A stretch of DNA of 64,000 nucleotides, taken from Haloferula luteola (GTDB taxonomy: Bacteria > Verrucomicrobiota > Verrucomicrobiia > Verrucomicrobiales > Akkermansiaceae). A program made the translations under genes and the position numbers. Below the pieces are notes generated by a model. That model saw nothing but the letters and a program-made list of their open reading frames with translations. It made no database searches and was not told where the DNA came from. The DNA is taken from positions 124,001-188,000 of the forward strand of contig NZ_JACHFD010000002.1 in NCBI RefSeq assembly GCF_014201715.1, written 5' to 3'. This document shows positions 26,102 through 35,791 of the stretch, one piece after another. Each line of letters opens with the position of its first letter. The stretch's first letter is position 1.

Positions 26102-26138
26102 GCTCGTTTCGAGACCTCACTTTCCTGGCGCAAGCTCC

Positions 26139-26161
26139 GCATATTTTGCCGCAAAATACGC
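26139..26161 (+). promoter_or_regulatory. Palindrome upstream of ccoG
   Basis: GCATATTTTGC (26139-26149), one base, then GCAAAATACGC (26151-26161): an 11-bp inverted repeat with one mismatch, 63 bp before the ccoG start. The left arm lies in the 15-mer CTCCGCATATTTTGC, which also occurs at 24001-24015 beside nrdG. It is a plausible binding site for a regulator of low-oxygen genes; it does not match the FNR consensus. Confidence 0.45.
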
Positions 26162-26224
26162 ACCGCTCCCGGCATCGCATGCGGAGCCCCTTTTGCGGGC
26201 AAACGGTAGTCTCCCTGCACTGCC

Positions 26225-27631
26225 ATGGCCACCCCCGCGCCGAAACGCCCTAACCTCGACTCCGTCACCACCATCAATGATGACGGATCTCGCTACTTTC
26301 TCCATCCTGCCGACGTCCACGGCAAATGGACCGTTTTTCGACGGATCTTTGGCATTCTCCTCATCGTCCTCTACGTCGCCCTTCCATGGATCCCCATCAA
26401 TGGCGAGCCCGCCCTCTTTTTTGATGTCGAAAACCGCCGCTTTCACGTTTTCGGACTGACGCTTGTCCCTCAGGACCTATGGGTGATGTTTTTCGGCATC
26501 ACTGGCCTTGGTTTCTCCCTGTTCTTCATCACCTCCCTCCTCGGACGACTTTGGTGCGGCTGGGCCTGCCCCTACACCGTCTTCCTCGACCACATCTTCC
26601 GCCGCATCGAACGCTGGATCGAAGGCGACGCCCAAGCTCGCCGCAAACTCGATGCCGCCCCGTGGACATCCTCAAAAGTCGCCAAGCGTGTCACCAAACA
26701 CCTCCTCTACGCCCTTTGCTCGACACTCATCGCTCACGTCTTTCTCTCCTACTTCGTCTCCCTGGAGCGCCTCTACGCTTATATGGGGCAAGGCCCCATG
26801 GCCCACGCCACCTCCTTCGGCATCGTCGCCTTCCTGACTCTCGTCCTGTGGTTCTGCTTCGGTTATTTCCGCGAACAGTTCTGCATCATCATGTGCCCTT
26901 ACGGCCGGATCCAGAGCGCTCTGACCGACGATGACACCGTGATCATCGGATACGACGAAGGTCGCGGTGAACCCCGGGGAGCGAAAGGGAAAGTGGAGGG
27001 CGACTGCATCGACTGTCGCCGTTGCGTCAACGTCTGCCCCACCGGCATCGACATCCGCAATGGCCTCCAACTCGAATGCATCGGCTGCGCTGCCTGCATC
27101 GATGCCTGCGACGACATCATGCGGAAGGTGGGACGACCCACAGGGCTTGTCCGTTACGACTCTCTCAACGGCCTCACCCAGCAAAAACGCCGTATCCTTC
27201 GGCCCCGTATCATCGCCTACACCTTTCTCGGTCTTCTGGGTCTGACGGCCTTTGGTTTCACCGCCTCGCAAAAAGCCCGGCCCTATACCGCCGCCTTCAA
27301 AAAAGTCGCCATGGCGGGCCAGCCGTTCCAGGCCGATGCCATCAGCGTGCGCAACTTCTACGAGCTGCGCTTCCTCAACAAACGCAATCAGGAAGCCACC
27401 TTCGCCGTGACCCTCGTCGATCCCCCCACCGGGCTCGTTCTGAGCGGCGGAGATCAACAGGTCAAAGTGCCCGCGCAGGGAGAGATTACACGCCAGTTCG
27501 TCGCCATTTCGCCCATCGACTCTTACCAAGGGAGGGCGACCCTCACCCTCCGAGTGACGGCGCAGCCAGGCGATGTCACCATCGATCAAGCCGTCACCTT
27601 TCTCGGCCCCAGTCCGGAATCCCTGAAGTAA
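26225..27631 (+). CDS. ccoG: Cytochrome cbb3 oxidase assembly protein CcoG (FixG/RdxA)
   Basis: A 468-residue membrane protein. Early helices carry the family motif RLWCGWACPYTVFLDHIFRRIERWIEG, then IIMCPYGRIQSALTDDDTVIIGYD. Two [4Fe-4S] ferredoxin motifs follow (CIDCRRCVNVCPTGIDIRNG and CIGCAACIDACDDIM), another helix, and a C-terminal periplasmic Ig-like domain (FYELRFLNKRNQEATFAV). CcoG acts as a cupric reductase in assembly of the cbb3-type oxidase. It starts a rightward set with a 46-residue membrane peptide and a TauE/SafE-like protein; the oxidase subunits are not in the window. Confidence 0.93.
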   Translation: MATPAPKRPNLDSVTTINDDGSRYFLHPADVHGKWTVFRRIFGILLIVLYVALPWIPINGEPALFFDVENRRFHVFGLTLVPQDLWVMFFGITGLGFSLFFITSLLGRLWCGWACPYTVFLDHIFRRIERWIEGDAQARRKLDAAPWTSSKVAKRVTKHLLYALCSTLIAHVFLSYFVSLERLYAYMGQGPMAHATSFGIVAFLTLVLWFCFGYFREQFCIIMCPYGRIQSALTDDDTVIIGYDEGRGEPRGAKGKVEGDCIDCRRCVNVCPTGIDIRNGLQLECIGCAACIDACDDIMRKVGRPTGLVRYDSLNGLTQQKRRILRPRIIAYTFLGLLGLTAFGFTASQKARPYTAAFKKVAMAGQPFQADAISVRNFYELRFLNKRNQEATFAVTLVDPPTGLVLSGGDQQVKVPAQGEITRQFVAISPIDSYQGRATLTLRVTAQPGDVTIDQAVTFLGPSPESLK

Positions 27632-27639
27632 TCCCCGCC

Positions 27640-27780
27640 ATGCCTCGCAAGCATCCCTGGCTCCTCGTCGTGCTCGCTTTCCTCCTCCTCATCGGAGCTT
27701 GGTCGGCGCTCATCACCCTCGCCGTGAAACACGCACCGGAATCCCTCGAATTGCCCGCTGAAAGCACCGGCGGCCACTGA
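27640..27780 (+). CDS. 46-residue single-pass membrane peptide
   Basis: An ATG 8 bp after the ccoG stop opens a frame MPRKHPWLLVVLAFLLLIGA followed by WSALITLAVKHAPESLELPAESTGGH and TGA. It has one transmembrane helix (about 7-28) and a polar tail. The spacing (8 bp before, 18 bp after) places it in an operon with ccoG and the next gene. Where ccoG operons usually carry ccoH/fixH or the small ccoS, this peptide matches neither clearly; a role in cbb3 assembly is inferred from position only. Confidence 0.65.
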   Translation: MPRKHPWLLVVLAFLLLIGAWSALITLAVKHAPESLELPAESTGGH

Positions 27781-27798
27781 CCCCTCTGCGCCCCACTC

Positions 27799-28509
27799 AT
27801 GGACCCCACCACCACACTCGGCGCCCTGGCCGTCGGCCTCGCCACTTCGCTTCACTGCGCGGGCATGTGCGGGCCGATTGCCTGTGGGGTGGGCACCCTT
27901 GCCAAATCCGAATCCGAGCGCCTCACCGCAGCGACCCTTTACCACGGGACCCGGCTGCTCGCCTACGGCATCATCGGAGCCATCTGCGGAGCCATCGGGA
28001 AAGAGCCCCTCCATTGGTTTTTCGACTCCCCCGCCGTCCTCCTCCCTTGGGCCTTGGTCGCCGCCCTCCTCCTTCTCGCCACCGGCCTCGATAAAAAAAT
28101 TCCGCGCCCAAAAATCCTCAATCGGCTCACCGCACGAGCCCGTCTCAAGGCCGGGCGCTTTTCCGCACTCGGAGGTTCTGCTGCCATGGGACTGCTGACA
28201 CCCTTCCTCCCCTGCGGCCCGCTCTACGCGGTTTTTATTGCCCTCATGGCTTCCGGCTCGGCGGCCCGCGGCGCGGAAGCAGCCCTCGCCTTCGGCCTCG
28301 GGACCGTGCCGCTCCTTTGGCTCGCCCAGCATCAATTCCACCGCCTCCGCCTGCGGCTCACCCCCCTACGACTGGCCCGCCTGCAACGCGGCCTCGCCTT
28401 CGCCACCGCCCTCCTCCTCGCCTGGCGCCTCCACGACACGTTGCCATTCCGCAACTCCGACCCCGCCCCACCCGGCGAAGTCGAAGAACTGCCAAGTTGC
28501 TGCCATTGA
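27799..28509 (+). CDS. Sulfite exporter TauE/SafE-family membrane protein, probable metal-handling role in cbb3 assembly
   Basis: A 236-residue polytopic protein. The first helix holds HCAGMCGP, the Cys/Met/His pattern of the TauE/SafE subgroup found in cbb3 (fix/cco) clusters, and a later helix has LLTPFLPCGPLYAVF. About six helices. The C-terminus ends in EELPSCCH, another possible metal ligand set. Members of this subgroup beside ccoG are thought to handle copper for the oxidase; this is by context and motif. It is convergent with the PEP-CTERM gene (7 bp apart). Confidence 0.8.
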   Translation: MDPTTTLGALAVGLATSLHCAGMCGPIACGVGTLAKSESERLTAATLYHGTRLLAYGIIGAICGAIGKEPLHWFFDSPAVLLPWALVAALLLLATGLDKKIPRPKILNRLTARARLKAGRFSALGGSAAMGLLTPFLPCGPLYAVFIALMASGSAARGAEAALAFGLGTVPLLWLAQHQFHRLRLRLTPLRLARLQRGLAFATALLLAWRLHDTLPFRNSDPAPPGEVEELPSCCH

Positions 28510-28516
28510 TTTTCTC

Positions 28517-29206
28517 TCAATCCAACCGACGCCGACGCATCGCTCCTACTCCGAGCGAAGTCATGGCCAATGCCGTCACCGAAATCTCCGGCACCGCCCC
28601 AATCGTCATGCTCGTCGGTTGAAAGGTCACGATCTCTCCACTTTCCAGCTGCAGATAGCTCCCATCCTGGTCATTCACCGCATAGGTCCCATAGATCGTC
28701 GAAAAATAGGCCTCGGGATTGGTACCCGGAACTCCCAATCCAGGTAACAACTGAGGCGTATTCAGCCCCAAGAATACATACTTCACAGGGGCACTGCCAA
28801 CCATCAACCCCATTTGCAGGGCCGGGCCTTCATCCACTCCTGCAATGAACATCAGGTAAGTGCTGTTCGGAACCCCCAAGGTTCCAAGATAGAGATACAT
28901 CTCCGCTGCATTCCCTCCGGGGTTCACGAAAAGTCCTGAAGACCCGGTAAACGAGAGGTCGCCGAAGATGGGCGCATCTCCCACCTCTTCCTGAGCCCAG
29001 TCATACTCCTGAGGCTCGTCACCAAAATCGACCGGATCGCCTGTCAATTCATAGTTCGCGAGAACAAAGGTCATGCTCAGAGGATCGCCCGCATGGTAAC
29101 TGGGAGAGTCTGAGGATCCGACCAAGCCATTCAAAGTGATCGAAGTGGAAGCCTCGACCAATGGGACCAAAGATGCCAGCGCCCAAGCGCAAAACAGGAA
29201 TTTCAT
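28517..29206 (-). CDS. PEP-CTERM-type sorted secreted protein
   Basis: A 229-residue protein with an N-terminal signal peptide (MKFLFCAWALASLVPLVEAS) and a C-terminal sorting signal: VPE motif, hydrophobic stretch (ISVTALAMTSLGVGA) and a terminal basic cluster MRRRRLD. The EpsH/exosortase system recognises such tails and anchors or releases the protein at the surface. The middle is acidic and beta-rich with no known domain. No exosortase gene is in the window. Monocistronic; 253 bp of divergent spacer separates it from the metalloprotease. Confidence 0.78.
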   Translation of the reverse strand: MKFLFCAWALASLVPLVEASTSITLNGLVGSSDSPSYHAGDPLSMTFVLANYELTGDPVDFGDEPQEYDWAQEEVGDAPIFGDLSFTGSSGLFVNPGGNAAEMYLYLGTLGVPNSTYLMFIAGVDEGPALQMGLMVGSAPVKYVFLGLNTPQLLPGLGVPGTNPEAYFSTIYGTYAVNDQDGSYLQLESGEIVTFQPTSMTIGAVPEISVTALAMTSLGVGAMRRRRLD

Positions 29207-29459
29207 GGGTGATGGCGGGATCGAATCCGAACTCTAATAAAAGGCAAATCTTAACGATTCAGCCAACTCAACTTCTCCCCTCCATTCATCCATCGCCTCA
29301 TCTCCGTCGCAACCTCGTTCCCTCACCACCCACACCTCAATGGGAACGAGTTGCACCCCTGGCAATCGCCTCCTCCTCCAGCCTAGCACACCACCCTTGG
29401 AAAATCCGATGATAGGCTGAGCCCTTCATCGCCGTTGGGCTCTTCGCAGAATACCCAAG

Positions 29460-32400
29460 ATGCGCCCAAAATCCCTTCCTTTTCTCGTCGCCGCCGGTGC
29501 CGGGCTGGCTCTCGTCGGCCTGTCGATCCACCATAGGGCTCCCTTCGCCTCCCCATCGGTGAACTTCTCACCAGAAACCCTTGCCCCCTCGGAATCGGGT
29601 GAAATCCCGTTCACGGAGCCCGTGGTTCCCTCCATCGACGCCCGGGAAGCCTTTTCGCAGATCGCCCATGCGAACAAAGATCAGGTCATTTCTCTCCCCC
29701 TTCCCGATGGATCCACGCTCGAAGCTCGACTGAACTACGTTCGCACCATCGAAAATGGAGCGATCATCGCCGGAGGCCGCCTCGTCAAGGACGGCTCCAT
29801 TTTTCAAGTCGCCCGCGAACCCTGGGGATATCGTGGCTTCATTCTCCAACGAGAACAGGGCATCGCCTACGTTTATGGCACCGACGAAAATGAGACCCTT
29901 ACCGTGGCTCGACGGCCCCTTGGAGAGGTCATCTGCGAACCCGATCCTCATTGGGAACCCTTCACCCCCACGGAAACCCCGGACCTTCAAGCCATCCCCA
30001 TTTCCAACCAAGGCCGCTCCGTCGGCGTGCTCGCCGAGCCAGTCCCCCTTCTCCACAGCCTACCCCGAGCCAAAGCCACCATCTACCTCGACTTCGATGG
30101 AGAAGTCATCGAAGGCCACTCATGGGAGGGGGGAGCCCGCATCGTCGCGCCAGCTTTCCTTCTCACCGCCGATCGCATCGAAGAAATCTGGCGCCAAGTC
30201 TCGGAAAACTTCGCCCCCTTTGAGGTCAATGTCACCACCGATCTTCAGACCTACCTTCAGGCACCCGAAGGCTTGCGCATCCACTGCATCTCCACGTCCA
30301 ACAACTTCGCCAGCGCCGGCGGAGTGGCCTTTAACAACACCTTCCGCGAATCAGGATCGCCCGTCTGCTGGAACTTTGATCCCAACAGCGGCGCCGCTCT
30401 CGTCATTTCCCACGAAGTTGGGCACACCTTCGGCCTCCACCACGATGGGTTGAACGACCAAGGCTACTACGGCGGACATGCGAATTGGGGACCGATCATG
30501 GGTGCCCCCTACGGCAAGGAAGTCACCCAATGGAGCCAAGGCGAGTATGCCGGCGCCAATCAGCAACAGGATGACATCGCCTTCATTGGGGCCTCCACCC
30601 CCGAACGAGCGGACGAAGCCCCCGATCTCATCGACGAAGCCGTTCCCCTGACTCTCACAAGTGGGGGCAGCGTCGAACAATCGGGCCTGATCATCAACCG
30701 CCACGACCTCGACCGCTACTCCTTCACCACCGGTGGGGGGACACTCAATCTTCAATTCACCGGTGCCGAGTCGTCCCCGAACCTCAATATCGAGGCCCGA
30801 CTCTACCATCCCTCCGGCAATCAGATCGCCCTATCAAGCCCCGGCGATCAACTCAGCGCCTCCCTCTCTGCCACGCTCGGTGCCGGGACCTACACTCTCA
30901 CCATTGATGGAGTGGGTGACGGCGGATGGGCCGCCAATCGCTACGATGACTATGGCTCGATCGGACAGTACCGCATCACCGGCACCGTGCCCAATCCAGG
31001 CTGGCAATTTCATGTCGATCCCACCGCACTCAGCGGCACCACCCTTGGCGCCGTCGATCCCGGCGCCGGAACCTCCTATCGTATCCGCAGCGGCAATACC
31101 GACGGATCCTTTTCCATCGCCTCGAACACCGGCCAACTCAGTGTGGCTGGCCCGCTTACTCCAGGCACCTTGTTTCTACTCCAGGTCCAGTATTCCCGAA
31201 ATGGATCCTCGATCATCGTCCCGGTGAACATACGAGTCGATCGCATCCATGGCCTGAAATATGAACTTTGGACCGGCCTCGGAGGAAGCGGAATCAGTGG
31301 CCTCACCAGCCATAGCAACTACCCCAACCGCCCCACACAAACCGGCCGCGCACCCACCTTTCAGGCCGTCTACCCCGGCGAGAATTATGGTCAGAAACTG
31401 AGCGGATTCCTGATCCCCGAAGAATCAGGAAACCACACATTCTGGACCACCGCAGACGATGCCAGCGAACTATGGCTGTCCACCGATGCCGACCCGAATC
31501 ACAAGCAACGCATCGCCTGGAATACCTCCGCCACCGGTCAGGATAACTGGACTCAGCAGGGCACCCAAGAATCGGCACCCATCACTCTGGTAGCCGGACA
31601 ACGCTACTACATCGAATTTCTCACTCGCGAGAACCGCGGTGGCGATCACTCCAGCGCCGTCTGGCAGACTCCCAGCCGAGCTCGCCAACTCATCCCCACC
31701 CAGGAGCTGGAATACCCGGGGATTCCTGAAAACCAAGCTCCCTGGATCGCCAGCCGAACCTATCGGGTTCGCGAAGATCAATCTCCCGGATCCGCCATCG
31801 CCGTCGTCACCGCCGGCGATCATGAGCCCGGGTCCATTCTCTCCAATTTTGCCATCGTCAGTGGCAACCTCGCCAACGCCTTTGCCATCGACCCCTACAG
31901 CGGAGAACTCCGCGTGGCAGGCAACCTCTCCTTTGCCAATCGCCCCAGCTACTCACTGCGAATCTCCGCCCGCGACTCCGGAGGTCTCTCGACCACCGCC
32001 GACATCGCGCTTGAGATCGTCCCCCTCGCCGTCAAACGCGATTTGTGGACCGGCATCTCTGGCAATGCAGTCAGCAATCTCACCGCCGATGCCCGCTATC
32101 CCGATCAGCCCACTCTCACCACCTACGAAACTCACTTCGAAACTGGCATCAATATCGACGACGCCTACGGACAACGTCTCACCGGCTATCTTCGCGCGCC
32201 CGACACCGGGGATTTCACCTTCTGGATCGCCTCCGATGACCATGGCGAGATCTGGCTTTCCACTGATACCGACCCGGCCAATAGGCAACGCATCGCCTAC
32301 CACACCGGCGCTACGGCCTACCGTCAATGGGGTCTCTACAGCACCCAACAATCCGATCCCATCCCCCTTGAAGCAGGCCGTTTCTATTTCATCGAGGTCC

Positions 32401-35400
32401 TCCAAAAAGAAGGCGGAGGGGGAGATCATTTGTCCGTCGCCTGGCAGGGCCCCCAATTTTCTCGCACCATCCTCGGCGCTCCCCACGTCACCCAATCTTT
32501 CTACAACCATGGTGCTCCCGTCCTAAACGATCTCGCCGCCACAGCCTACACCCGTGATGTTGGGGTCACCATTGCCACCCTCACCGCAGAAGATTGGGCC
32601 GACCCCGGCACCACCATCCGCTACTCCATCACCGGCGGCAATGAAGATGGCGCCTTCGCCATCGATGAACTCACTGGAGAAATCCGTTTGGTATCCAACT
32701 CTCTGTCTCCCGGCACTCGGATCCTCAGCGTCACCGCCACCGACAATTCACCCACCTCCCTTTCCGACACCGCCACGGTCACCCTCGACATCCGCAGGCC
32801 CGCCCTGAAGCGGGAGGTCTGGACAGGTCTCAACAGCAGTCAGGCCCTCACCGGTCTCACCACTTCCATCACCTATCCCGGACGCCCAAATGAAACGGGT
32901 TACACCGCCAGCTTTGAGGCGCCCAATGGATGGGGTGAACGCTACGGCCAACGCCTCAGTGGCTTTGTAACGCCTCCCACCACCGGCAACTACACCTTCT
33001 GGATCGCTTCGGATGATGGCGGCGAGCTGTGGCTCTCCACCGACATGAATCCAGCCAATCGACGCAAACTTTGCCAGGTCAATGGCTCCGTAAATGCCCG
33101 GGATTGGACCGCACAAGGAAATCAACAATCGGCAGCCATCGCCCTGGTCGCCGGTCAACGCTACTACATCGAGGCACTCCAAAAGGAAGGCACCGGAGGC
33201 GATCACCTCGCTGTCGCCTGGCAAGGACCCAACTTGAGCCAACGGGTGATTTCAGGAGACCATCTCGAATACCCGGAATCTTTCCGACCTGGGCTCCGGC
33301 GTGACCTTTGGTACGGGGCCGACTGGAGTTCTTTCCCCACATCCCGTCCGGATTTTTCCGGTACGATTCTCGACGGCGAGGCTCCTCGGAACACGGGAGA
33401 CCAATATCTCCAACGACTCACCGGATACCTCATCCCGCCCACCACCGGCACCTATCGCCTGTGGCTTTCGTCGGACGACGACAGCACGCTCTCGCTGTCC
33501 ACCTCCGAAGATCCTGCCGATCTCGCCGAAATGGCCTCCGTCTCGGGTTACGTCGATCCTGATACCTGGAATGCTCAAGCCTCCCAACGATCCCGGGCAG
33601 TGCACCTCGTCGCGGGTCAGCGATATTTCCTTGAGGCACGCCATCGCGACGGAATCGGCGGAGATCATCTCAGCCTCGCCTGGCAAGGCCCTGACTGGAG
33701 TCGGGAAATCATTGCCAATCGTTTCCTCGAACTGCCTGAGGCTCCACAAGACCGCAGCCGCCTTCTGGTTGAAACTTGGACCGGAGTTTCCGGCACGTCC
33801 GTCTCCAACCTGACCAATCTCATTCCCTCCACGCCCACTTCGGTCGGAATTCTTCCCGAACAAGCGGGCTTCGAAAGCCCTTCCAACACCGGCGATCAGT
33901 TCGGCCGGCGCATCTCCGGCTACCTCGTCGCTCCCGAGACGGGCCGCTATACCTTCTGGATCGCATCCGATGACCAGAGCGAACTCTGGATGGGAACCGA
34001 CGCCAACCCCGCGAACCGCATTCTCGCCGCCCACGTTTCCTCCGCCACGAGCGTCCGTTCCTGGGACGAACAAGCCGGTCAGCAATCCGTCCCCATCGGC
34101 CTCGTGGGCGGACAACGCTACTACCTCGAAGTCCTCCACAAAGAAGGCGCTGTCGATGACCACCTCGCCGTAGCATGGCAAGGCCCCGGACTCACCCGCC
34201 AAATCATCTCCAATGCATGGCTCGAACACCCCGATAGCCTGCCCGGCACCCCATCGCTGCGACGCGAAGTTTGGACAGACCTCCCCGGTGCAACGGTTTC
34301 CGACCTAACAAACTCCAATGCCTTCGCCACCGCCCAACCCCAAAGCCGAGGAGTGCTCACGTCGTTCGAATCCCCCCAAGGATTCCATGACGAATTCGGC
34401 GAGCGGATTTCCGCCCATCTCATCGCCCCTGAATCCGGGAACTTCCAATTCTGGATCGCCGCCGACGATGGCAGCGAACTCTGGCTATCCCCCGACGACG
34501 ACCGCAATCATCGCATTCTGTTGGCCAGCACCCCGGATTGGACCGACTTCAGACAGTGGGATAAGTTCTCGTCCCAAGCATCCCCACTCGTCCCACTCGT
34601 CGCAGGGCGCAGCTATTTCCTGGAAGCTCTCCACAAAGACCACCAATTCGGCGACCACCTCTCCGTCTCTTGGCAGGGTCCTTCGTTCTCGCAGCAGATC
34701 GTTGATGGTCGATTTCTCCGCTATCCCGGCAATCCCCCTCCCATCGTTTCACTACGCCGTGAAATCTGGACAGGCATCACCGGCAATGGCCTCTCCAACC
34801 TCACCAATCATTCCCGCTTCCCGAATCGCCCTCATCAGGTCGAATCATTGGACACCTTTGAATCCCCCGCGAATTGGGGCGACAACTACGGCCAAAAGAT
34901 TTCGGGATATCTCATCGCACCTCGGTCCGGTGACTACACCTTCTGGATCCTGTCCGATGATGCCGGCGAACTTTGGCTGTCGACCGATGGCAATCCAGAC
35001 AACAAAGCTCGCATCGCCTGGGCCGACTCCGCCACCGGCAGCGACAACTGGAGCAACTTCGCCAGCCAGCAATCCGCCACCATCACCCTCGCCGCCGGCC
35101 AACGCTGCTACATTGAAGGTCTCCACAAAGAAGGGGCTGGCGACGACTACTTCACCGCCGCTTGGCAAGGTCCCGGATTCGATCGCCAAATCCTCGGCGC
35201 TCCTCACCTTGAGTACCCCGGACTTCTGCCCGCTGAGACCGACCCAGGCACACCCGCCGCGGCCGCCCCTAGCGATATCGGATTCGCTTTCTGGGTCGAC
35301 TCCAAGAACCTGACGGGCGATGACCGGCTTCCTTCCGCTGATCCCGACCGCGACGGCATTCCCAACGCGCTTGAATTCGTTTTCGGAGGAAATCCCCTCA

Positions 35401-35675
35401 GTTCCTCATCTCCACATCCCTCGCTTCAGCCAAAACTCACCCTCGATGACGATACCGCGATTTTCACTTTCCGCCGTGCTGCCATCGCCTCGGCAAGTCA
35501 GCCACGCGTTGAAATCACCACCCGCCTTGGCACTTGGACCACTGCCGTGGATGGCATCGGAGAAATCACCATCGATGTCGAGCCCGATGCTTTTGATACC
35601 GGGATCGATCGCATCTCCGTACGAGTCCCCCGTACTTCCTCCGCCCTGTTCCTTCGCCTCGTGAGTGACCTCTGA
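29460..35675 (+). CDS. Giant secreted metalloprotease with cadherin-like and seven PA14 domains
   Basis: A 2071-residue protein with an N-terminal signal anchor (SLPFLVAAGAGLALVGLSI). A propeptide-like region leads to a reprolysin-type catalytic domain with the zinc motif HEVGHTFGLHH (from residue 318; third His and Glu present), preceded by ATIYLDFDGEVIEG. A beta domain follows (~400-510). Seven PA14-like repeats begin near residues 598, 857, 1115, 1278, 1435, 1600 and 1764, each with (R/K)xxWTG...GxxY.FWI.SDD..ELWLSTD...GQRYYIE...KEG.GDDH..VAWQGP. Two cadherin-like domains lie between repeats 1-2 and 2-3. The end holds a calcium-type DPDRDGIPNALEF motif. PA14 domains bind carbohydrate, so this is probably a surface-bound protease for glycosylated matter. 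Flanked by a PEP-CTERM gene and an alkaline phosphatase. Confidence 0.85.
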   Translation: MRPKSLPFLVAAGAGLALVGLSIHHRAPFASPSVNFSPETLAPSESGEIPFTEPVVPSIDAREAFSQIAHANKDQVISLPLPDGSTLEARLNYVRTIENGAIIAGGRLVKDGSIFQVAREPWGYRGFILQREQGIAYVYGTDENETLTVARRPLGEVICEPDPHWEPFTPTETPDLQAIPISNQGRSVGVLAEPVPLLHSLPRAKATIYLDFDGEVIEGHSWEGGARIVAPAFLLTADRIEEIWRQVSENFAPFEVNVTTDLQTYLQAPEGLRIHCISTSNNFASAGGVAFNNTFRESGSPVCWNFDPNSGAALVISHEVGHTFGLHHDGLNDQGYYGGHANWGPIMGAPYGKEVTQWSQGEYAGANQQQDDIAFIGASTPERADEAPDLIDEAVPLTLTSGGSVEQSGLIINRHDLDRYSFTTGGGTLNLQFTGAESSPNLNIEARLYHPSGNQIALSSPGDQLSASLSATLGAGTYTLTIDGVGDGGWAANRYDDYGSIGQYRITGTVPNPGWQFHVDPTALSGTTLGAVDPGAGTSYRIRSGNTDGSFSIASNTGQLSVAGPLTPGTLFLLQVQYSRNGSSIIVPVNIRVDRIHGLKYELWTGLGGSGISGLTSHSNYPNRPTQTGRAPTFQAVYPGENYGQKLSGFLIPEESGNHTFWTTADDASELWLSTDADPNHKQRIAWNTSATGQDNWTQQGTQESAPITLVAGQRYYIEFLTRENRGGDHSSAVWQTPSRARQLIPTQELEYPGIPENQAPWIASRTYRVREDQSPGSAIAVVTAGDHEPGSILSNFAIVSGNLANAFAIDPYSGELRVAGNLSFANRPSYSLRISARDSGGLSTTADIALEIVPLAVKRDLWTGISGNAVSNLTADARYPDQPTLTTYETHFETGINIDDAYGQRLTGYLRAPDTGDFTFWIASDDHGEIWLSTDTDPANRQRIAYHTGATAYRQWGLYSTQQSDPIPLEAGRFYFIEVLQKEGGGGDHLSVAWQGPQFSRTILGAPHVTQSFYNHGAPVLNDLAATAYTRDVGVTIATLTAEDWADPGTTIRYSITGGNEDGAFAIDELTGEIRLVSNSLSPGTRILSVTATDNSPTSLSDTATVTLDIRRPALKREVWTGLNSSQALTGLTTSITYPGRPNETGYTASFEAPNGWGERYGQRLSGFVTPPTTGNYTFWIASDDGGELWLSTDMNPANRRKLCQVNGSVNARDWTAQGNQQSAAIALVAGQRYYIEALQKEGTGGDHLAVAWQGPNLSQRVISGDHLEYPESFRPGLRRDLWYGADWSSFPTSRPDFSGTILDGEAPRNTGDQYLQRLTGYLIPPTTGTYRLWLSSDDDSTLSLSTSEDPADLAEMASVSGYVDPDTWNAQASQRSRAVHLVAGQRYFLEARHRDGIGGDHLSLAWQGPDWSREIIANRFLELPEAPQDRSRLLVETWTGVSGTSVSNLTNLIPSTPTSVGILPEQAGFESPSNTGDQFGRRISGYLVAPETGRYTFWIASDDQSELWMGTDANPANRILAAHVSSATSVRSWDEQAGQQSVPIGLVGGQRYYLEVLHKEGAVDDHLAVAWQGPGLTRQIISNAWLEHPDSLPGTPSLRREVWTDLPGATVSDLTNSNAFATAQPQSRGVLTSFESPQGFHDEFGERISAHLIAPESGNFQFWIAADDGSELWLSPDDDRNHRILLASTPDWTDFRQWDKFSSQASPLVPLVAGRSYFLEALHKDHQFGDHLSVSWQGPSFSQQIVDGRFLRYPGNPPPIVSLRREIWTGITGNGLSNLTNHSRFPNRPHQVESLDTFESPANWGDNYGQKISGYLIAPRSGDYTFWILSDDAGELWLSTDGNPDNKARIAWADSATGSDNWSNFASQQSATITLAAGQRCYIEGLHKEGAGDDYFTAAWQGPGFDRQILGAPHLEYPGLLPAETDPGTPAAAAPSDIGFAFWVDSKNLTGDDRLPSADPDRDGIPNALEFVFGGNPLSSSSPHPSLQPKLTLDDDTAIFTFRRAAIASASQPRVEITTRLGTWTTAVDGIGEITIDVEPDAFDTGIDRISVRVPRTSSALFLRLVSDL
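31251..35220 (+). repeat. Seven degenerate PA14-encoding repeats
   Basis: Repeat units start near 31251, 32029, 32802, 33292, 33762, 34255 and 34748. The last four-plus units are adjacent at about 490-bp spacing; the first two are separated by inserted cadherin-like domains. Units are diverged at DNA level but keep the same protein landmarks. Confidence 0.8.
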
Positions 35676-35791
35676 GACTTCCGGCGGAGTCTGCGGGGCG
35701 GCCCTCTCCCTCGGGGAGATTCTTTATGTCACAAGTCCGCCCGATGTCACCGGTTGCAGGGAGGCTCCCAGATTCCTATGCTTCGCTCCTC

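Noticed and set aside
26130-26165. FNR site before ccoG
   Set aside because: No TTGAT-N4-ATCAA pattern; the palindrome present has different half-sites.
31251-35220. Regularly spaced repeats considered as a CRISPR or satellite array
   Set aside because: The units are ~490 bp, keep reading frame and encode PA14 domains.
35725-35755. ATGTCAC twice with 18-bp spacing before the alkaline phosphatase gene, considered as a Pho box
   Set aside because: Pho boxes are direct repeats with 11-bp period (7+4+7); spacing and sequence do not fit. Similar TCAC pairs near 7800 also fail the spacing test.
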